Shown piece after piece: positions 6,756-11,181 of a stretch of 11,181 bases of DNA. The stretch spans positions 1 through 11,181 of the forward strand of contig JAEDFO010000066.1 of NCBI GenBank assembly GCA_016292745.1, in the 5' to 3' direction. The notes below the pieces were generated by a model, which made no database searches, was not told the DNA's origin, and saw nothing but the letters and a program-made list of their open reading frames with translations. The stretch's first letter is position 1; the number at the start of each line of letters is the position of its first letter. Source of the DNA: Muribaculaceae bacterium. Its GTDB lineage: Bacteria > Bacteroidota > Bacteroidia > Bacteroidales > Muribaculaceae. A program made the position numbers and the translations under genes.

Positions 6756-9299
6756 CTATATAATCACCACGTTGTAGATGCTGCTTCCAGCCGACATTGT
6801 TCCCTCGATTTCAACCCTCACGGTGCGGAACCAGTGGGTGAGCAGCGGGATGTGCAGCGGCACGTTTACCGCGCCTTTCACGACTATTTCGTTGATGATA
6901 TGGCCATGACAGCTTTCGCCGTTTTCACCGTAAAGAGTGAGCCGTAAATTCACGTTGTCGCCAAACAGATTCCATCGTATTTCCGACAGCCGACGCCCAA
7001 CAATGATTGGATAGGAGAGATAATGGACATTTACATCGGCCGATGATTCTTGTCCAAGACAAATCATCTCGTTTGAAGAAGTCACGGCATACTGCCTTGG
7101 AGCCTGTTGCCTGCAGAAGAACTCCACATTGATTGGCAAGTCGAAATATCGCGCACTTGACTGGATTATTCTCGTGGTTCCATCGGCTTTTTTGCCCCAG
7201 ATTTCGTCGGTGACATCGCAATAAGCCATCGCCGTTATTCCGATGTGCTTTGTCCAATACACTGCACTGCTTCCTTTGAGCAGAAAAAGAGAGTCGTTGG
7301 CAATGAAAAACACCCCTTTGTCGGTTTCGGCGATTGTGTCGGCCGATGAAGTTGCCAGTCCACTGATTTTTCGCGGAGATGCAGCATTTTTCTCGGTAGA
7401 AACGGCGAAAATCCCATTGTCGGCGAAAGCGTAAAGCGGATAGCGTCCGAAAATGTTGGCGCTCACCGGCACCCGTGCAGCTGCTATTGCCACCACATTT
7501 CCCGGGATGCTGATGTTGCGAAGTGGTGTAAGTGGATTGGCTGCATTGAGTTCTACGATTGTGTTGCTGCATGCTTCGATTGGTGCCATTTCGGCCGGAA
7601 CGACGAATGCCGAAGATGTGTCGGATACTTCGGTGCCATCGAGACTATTTGCTATGCAGTAGGCATATTCGCCGTTGTTGCTGCGAGAGAGCGGCGAGGT
7701 GAAAGTATGTACGGTTCCATCGGCGGAAATGTCGATTTTAATCTCGGTGGCATCGGGAAATGGCACAGCTATCATTGGGGAGAGAACCAGTGATGATACA
7801 GGCATGTTTTCGTAGGACACTATAATGCGCTCGCCTTCTGCCGAGTTGATTCGCACCGATGTGCATACGTTGGCATCAACGCTTTCGATTTTCTTCGATA
7901 GCATCGAAGAAATGCTCCATCTGTTTATAAGCCTACGGCTTCCGCCGCCAAGATGTGCCACATTTCCGTCGGAGGTAGCGCATGTGGGAATTGCACTTCC
8001 GGCGGCCCATTCAGTGACTGTCTTGAAATCGTGGCTGTGAACTGCGGGCTTGTCTTCTCCAATCTTATATGCAATTAGCGAATCGATACCATCTACTATT
8101 ATGTCGCGACAATGTGCTAGCCCTTCGCCATGCCAGTTTCCTTCGGTAATACCGTCGATATCGGTAATCTGAGTCAGGAGTTTCCACTCTTTGGCGTTTG
8201 CCAATTCGTTTGCCACTACCGACTCTGATTTGGTGATGAACCGAGCCGCAAGCGTGATGCTTGTGGCACCTGCCGATGATGAGTTGCATCGGTAGTCGAT
8301 AGCTTTTGTGCTTATCACGTTTTTGGCTTCGGCGTATAAGATGTCGACCGAGCGAATGAGGTGCTTCCATTCCGGAGCAATTCCTTTGATTGGTGTGATG
8401 GCAATTCCGTACGATTGCATCGACAAAGTTATCGGTTCTAAACCCGAGAAAACGCTGTCGTTGATAATGACTTTTGCCGATGTCATCGCCCTTCCTTGTA
8501 TACCGTTGCCGATAATCACCGGTGCCGAAGCCCATAGCATTGTGCCGTCGAATAGCCGGATTGCGTATCGCACTACGATAGGTTGTATAAATCGTCCCGA
8601 CGATTCGGCTTTAACCTCGATTGCGCTGAGTGCTTTTGCCATTTTGGTGCGTATCGATTCGATATCGTCCGAACCAAGTGGCCGTGTCCATGATTCGTAG
8701 CCCTGTTTGAATGTTGTTTGGCCAATTTGTTCGTTAATATCGGAGATTTCACCAGCTGTGAAGATTAATGTAGGCAGTGCGTCGTCAATTTTCAGATGCA
8801 CATATTCATTGCCGTTGAAGTGCAGATATTCGCATCCTTTTGAGTTGAAAACCACCATGAAATTTCCCGATTTTATCGTTCTTTCAGGTTCTTCGGTGAG
8901 TGTGCAGATATACCTGTCGGTGTGCAGTACAGGAATATTGTCGTGAATCGATGCCCACCAGTAAATGTCTCGCCCATGGGCAACCAAAACGTTGTCGGTG
9001 TCTCCTCGAGAATCTATGCCGATAAGTTGGAATCCGTCGTCGATTTCGAGCGATGTCACCGGGTTGCCAACAGCTGCCATTCGGGTGTTTTGCTCACGTA
9101 GATTAATGCATATTTCGGCTTCATCGCCGAATCCATGTTCTTTGTTGTCGCGGTAGCGCGCTCCGTAGAGTGTGTGAAGGTGTCTGTTCATACTATGAGA
9201 TTTGTAGCGGATTTTCATGGCAAATTTAGTGTGCAAAGCAAGGGTGGCGATTGCTAAAACCGCCACAAGTAATAGAAAAAGTTTAGTTAGTCGATGCAA
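6756..9299 (-). CDS. Large exported or membrane-anchored protein of unknown function, phage-stabilisation-protein-like
   Basis: The frame encodes 847 residues from a TTG at 9299. The only upstream in-frame stop is at 9360-9362 with no ATG between; the first ATG is at 9218 (residue 28). TTG is preferred because residues 4-27 form a strong hydrophobic leader (Lys6 then LFLLLVAVLAIATLAL) typical of a signal peptide or N-terminal anchor, which an ATG start would discard. No lipobox and no enzyme motif are seen. The rest is beta-rich. Several stretches resemble, from memory, large structural 'stabilisation' proteins of Bacteroidales phages: EICINLRE (62-69), the FMVVFNSKGCEYLHFNG region (147-163), VVRYAIRLFDG...ASAP (242-260), HLIRSVDILYAEA (313-325), FGRYPLYAFADNGIFAVS (617-634), DKGVFFIANDSLFLLKGS (660-677) and the C-terminal 785-846. 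No other phage gene is nearby. It overlaps the CDF gene by 13 bases, so it is probably translationally coupled. CDS certain; the phage relationship is an inference (about 0.45). Confidence 0.85.
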   Translation of the reverse strand: MHRLTKLFLLLVAVLAIATLALHTKFAMKIRYKSHSMNRHLHTLYGARYRDNKEHGFGDEAEICINLREQNTRMAAVGNPVTSLEIDDGFQLIGIDSRGDTDNVLVAHGRDIYWWASIHDNIPVLHTDRYICTLTEEPERTIKSGNFMVVFNSKGCEYLHFNGNEYVHLKIDDALPTLIFTAGEISDINEQIGQTTFKQGYESWTRPLGSDDIESIRTKMAKALSAIEVKAESSGRFIQPIVVRYAIRLFDGTMLWASAPVIIGNGIQGRAMTSAKVIINDSVFSGLEPITLSMQSYGIAITPIKGIAPEWKHLIRSVDILYAEAKNVISTKAIDYRCNSSSAGATSITLAARFITKSESVVANELANAKEWKLLTQITDIDGITEGNWHGEGLAHCRDIIVDGIDSLIAYKIGEDKPAVHSHDFKTVTEWAAGSAIPTCATSDGNVAHLGGGSRRLINRWSISSMLSKKIESVDANVCTSVRINSAEGERIIVSYENMPVSSLVLSPMIAVPFPDATEIKIDISADGTVHTFTSPLSRSNNGEYAYCIANSLDGTEVSDTSSAFVVPAEMAPIEACSNTIVELNAANPLTPLRNISIPGNVVAIAAARVPVSANIFGRYPLYAFADNGIFAVSTEKNAASPRKISGLATSSADTIAETDKGVFFIANDSLFLLKGSSAVYWTKHIGITAMAYCDVTDEIWGKKADGTTRIIQSSARYFDLPINVEFFCRQQAPRQYAVTSSNEMICLGQESSADVNVHYLSYPIIVGRRLSEIRWNLFGDNVNLRLTLYGENGESCHGHIINEIVVKGAVNVPLHIPLLTHWFRTVRVEIEGTMSAGSSIYNVVII

Positions 9300-10225
9300 C
9301 TCCCGTCGTCGAGAATCCTTTCGTTGCGGTAGGGTTCGATGTGGATATATGCTATGCAGTTAGGAAAGTGTGCATCGAGGTTTTTCTCTACGTTCGACGA
9401 AATGTGGTGAGCTTCGGTAACGGTGATGCGTGGGTCGACCTTAATGTGGAAGTCGAAAACAAAAACAATACCGTTGCGGCGCGAGCGCAGCTGGTGGAAT
9501 GTTATTACACCCTCTGTGGCGGCAATGCATTTGCGTGCTTCGGCGTTTACCTCATCAGGTAGCGACACTTCCAGCAAGTCTTTAACGGCGGGGATACCGA
9601 TTTTGCCGGCTACGAAAGCTATAAAACCGCTCACCACCATAGCCACCAGCGGGTCGAGCACCACCCAACGGTCGCCCAGTGCCATTGCGCAGCCTATTCC
9701 AATCAAGGTTGCTATACTGGAATAAGCGTCGCTGCGGTGGTGCCATGCGTTGGCAATCACGGCGGCGCTGTCGAGTTGTTTCCCTACACGCGATGTGTAT
9801 TGGTAAAGCGCTTCTTTGGCTATAATCGACACTGCTGCCATCACCAGCGCAATCATTGTTGGTGTGGCAATTGCTTCGCCGTCAATCACATGGACCACCT
9901 TGTGGAATCCATCGATAAAAATGCCGATAGCCACGGCCATCAGCGCCACGCTGATGAGGAAAGTTGCGAAAGTCTCGAATTTGCCGTGTCCGTAGCGGTA
10001 TTCTTTGTTGGCACCCTTGCCGGAAATGCCGATGAACACCACCACGATGATGTCGGTTATGAAATCGGAAGCCGAGTGGATTCCATCGGCAATCATTGCG
10101 CCCGAATGGCCGATGAATCCGGCCAGGATTTTGAGTACAGAAAGTAAGCCGTTGACGGCAAATCCCGTCCAGGTGCATCGTTTGGCTATGTCGACACGTT
10201 CTTCGGCTGTAAGATGTTGATTCAT
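9287..10225 (-). CDS. Cation diffusion facilitator (CDF) metal efflux transporter
   Basis: The 312-residue protein has the normal CDF length. Six hydrophobic segments fill residues ~18-212, followed by a ferredoxin-like cytoplasmic domain (~215-300). The transport site is visible as two acidic/histidine motifs: Asp47, His50 and Asp54 in ADGIHSASDF (TM2) and His162/His163 with Asp166 in AWHHRSDAYSS (TM5). The YRYGHGKFE loop (76-84) after TM2 is also typical. HxxxD in TM5 is usual for Zn2+-type CDFs, while paired HxxxD motifs also occur in iron/manganese-type members, so the metal is unresolved. It acts as an inner-membrane cation/proton antiporter. ATG 10225 lies 35 bases downstream of the xerD stop. 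Its own stop lies 13 bases inside the following 847-residue gene, so all three probably share one mRNA. No metal-responsive element is evident. Confidence 0.94.
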   Translation of the reverse strand: MNQHLTAEERVDIAKRCTWTGFAVNGLLSVLKILAGFIGHSGAMIADGIHSASDFITDIIVVVFIGISGKGANKEYRYGHGKFETFATFLISVALMAVAIGIFIDGFHKVVHVIDGEAIATPTMIALVMAAVSIIAKEALYQYTSRVGKQLDSAAVIANAWHHRSDAYSSIATLIGIGCAMALGDRWVVLDPLVAMVVSGFIAFVAGKIGIPAVKDLLEVSLPDEVNAEARKCIAATEGVITFHQLRSRRNGIVFVFDFHIKVDPRITVTEAHHISSNVEKNLDAHFPNCIAYIHIEPYRNERILDDGSCID

Positions 10226-10260
10226 GACTCAGTTCAATCTGTTTCTTATGAACCGCTAAA

Positions 10261-11181
10261 TTATACATTTTTTTTATTATTACGCGGGTGATGGCGTAAT
10301 ATTTCCTTGCGAAGCTGTTCGCGGTCGATGTGCACGTAGATTTCCGTTGTGGTTATGCTTTCGTGGCCAAGCATTTGCTGGATGGCTCGCAGATTGGCGC
10401 CCCCTTCGAGTAGATGCGTGGCAAACGAGTGGCGCAGGGTGTGCGGGCTGATGGTTTTCTTTATTCCGGCGGCTTCGCACAGCTGTTTCACAATATAGAA
10501 AATCATCACTCGGGTGAGGGGTGCTCCGCGGCGGTTGAGAAACAGCACATCGTCGGCGCCGCGTGCAATGTTTAGCCCGGCGCGCCATCCGTTTCGGTAT
10601 TCGTCGATGGCGTCGAGCGCAACCCGCGATATTGGCACCAGCCGCTGCTTGTTCCCTTTACCGATGATGCTGATGTATTCGTCGTCGGCAAAAATCTGCG
10701 AAATTCGGAGCGAAGTCAGCTCCGAGACGCGCAGCCCGCAGCCGTACAGGGTCTCGATGATTGCGCGGTTTCGTGGCGCTTCGGCCTTTGAGTAGTCTAT
10801 TGACGCCACCATCCGGTCAATTTCGTCGAGTGTGAGCACCTCGGGCAGATGCCGTCCCAGCCGAGGCGTCTCAATCAGGCGAGCCGGGTTGTGGGCAATG
10901 TAGTGCTCCATCTTCAGATATTTGAAGAATGATTTCAGCCCCGATATGATGCGGGCTTGCGAGCGCGGCGCGATGCCCACGTCGTGCATTGTGGCGAGGA
11001 ACGAGTGGATGTCGGCATCGGAGATGTCGGCAATGGCAATTCCCTCCGCTTCGGCGTAGCCCACGAGCTTGCTTACGTCGTCGGAATATGCCTCGGCGGT
11101 GTTTGGCGACAGGCCGCGCTCGGTGAGCAAGTAGGCCTGGTAGTGCTTCATCAGCCTTTGGGTGTTGTCGATGCTTCGCAG
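10261..11181 (-). CDS. xerD: Site-specific tyrosine recombinase XerD (5' end probably beyond the window)
   Basis: A Xer-type tyrosine recombinase; numbering starts at the in-window ATG (11151), which would give 296 residues. The N-terminal core-binding SAM-like domain spans ~1-90 (LTERGLSPNTAEAY) and the catalytic domain ~104-290. The catalytic set is complete: Arg141 (GLRVSEL), Lys165 (GKGNKQR), His237-x-x-Arg240 (SPHTLRHSFATHLLEGG), His263 (LGHESI) and nucleophile Tyr272 (TEIYVH). The close match to the Xer consensus and the lack of extra domains argue for the housekeeping dif recombinase that resolves chromosome dimers, acting with XerC, rather than a mobile-element integrase. The frame stays open for ten more codons to the edge (GC-rich, no start codon). 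Starting at 11151 would also leave fewer residues before the conserved helix than E. coli XerD has, so the true start is likely outside. An A8 run lies in the last codons. It heads the xerD-CDF-847-residue cluster. Confidence 0.93.
   Translation of the reverse strand: MRSIDNTQRLMKHYQAYLLTERGLSPNTAEAYSDDVSKLVGYAEAEGIAIADISDADIHSFLATMHDVGIAPRSQARIISGLKSFFKYLKMEHYIAHNPARLIETPRLGRHLPEVLTLDEIDRMVASIDYSKAEAPRNRAIIETLYGCGLRVSELTSLRISQIFADDEYISIIGKGNKQRLVPISRVALDAIDEYRNGWRAGLNIARGADDVLFLNRRGAPLTRVMIFYIVKQLCEAAGIKKTISPHTLRHSFATHLLEGGANLRAIQQMLGHESITTTEIYVHIDREQLRKEILRHHPRNNKKNV

Noticed and set aside
8065..8535. 156-codon frame inside the 847-residue gene in another frame of the same strand
   Set aside because: A composition-driven overlap; the translation is Arg/His-rich and has no hydrophobic or domain pattern, while the long frame has a consistent protein character throughout.
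10256..10263. TAATTTAG on the minus strand as a promoter for the CDF gene
   Set aside because: One mismatch to TAnnTTTG, no -33 partner seen, and it overlaps the xerD stop codon; more likely chance in an AT-rich stretch.
10261..11181. Tyrosine recombinase as the integrase of a mobile element carrying the phage-like protein
   Set aside because: The sequence follows the housekeeping XerD consensus closely. No attachment-site repeats, excisionase, relaxase or other phage genes are visible, and the gene lies co-directionally upstream of a metal transporter.

Overview
The window looks like a piece of a Bacteroidota chromosome, most likely order Bacteroidales (a gut Muribaculaceae/Bacteroides-type genome is a reasonable guess, not proven). 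Three things point there. Several candidate promoters carry the Bacteroidetes -7 box TAnnTTTG instead of a -10 TATAAT. The large outer-membrane protein belongs to the TonB-receptor-like family (carboxypeptidase-regulatory domain, then plug, then barrel) that is abundant in this phylum. Shine-Dalgarno sites are poor or absent. There is no tRNA, rRNA, CRISPR array or insertion sequence, and no gene-free stretch reaches 300 bases.

Layout: (1) 1-326, minus: N-terminal part of a small secreted protein that runs off the left edge, with a promoter and a 14-base perfect palindrome upstream. (2) 453-2279, minus: a 608-residue ABC exporter half-transporter. (3) 2280-2405: divergent promoter region. (4) 2406-5306, plus: a ~966-residue outer-membrane beta-barrel receptor, closed by a strong intrinsic terminator. 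(5) 5431-6692, plus: a two-gene operon of a MazG-like nucleotide pyrophosphohydrolase and deoC (deoxyribose-phosphate aldolase), closed by a second hairpin terminator. (6) 6756-11181, minus: xerD, then a cation-diffusion-facilitator (CDF) transporter, then an 847-residue protein of unknown function, apparently one transcription unit whose last two genes overlap by 13 bases.

How the genes fit together: MazG-like and DeoC form a plausible nucleotide house-cleaning and deoxynucleoside-catabolism pair. The ABC exporter and the outer-membrane receptor are envelope proteins read from a shared divergent region, but no functional link is visible. XerD is the housekeeping chromosome-dimer-resolution recombinase by sequence.

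The least explained gene is the 847-residue protein. From remembered family patterns (no search could be run) it resembles large 'stabilisation'-type structural proteins of Bacteroidales phages. Here it stands alone, behind a metal transporter, with an N-terminal hydrophobic export or anchor segment and a TTG start. It may be a domesticated phage-derived surface protein. I see no complete new multi-gene system beyond that.
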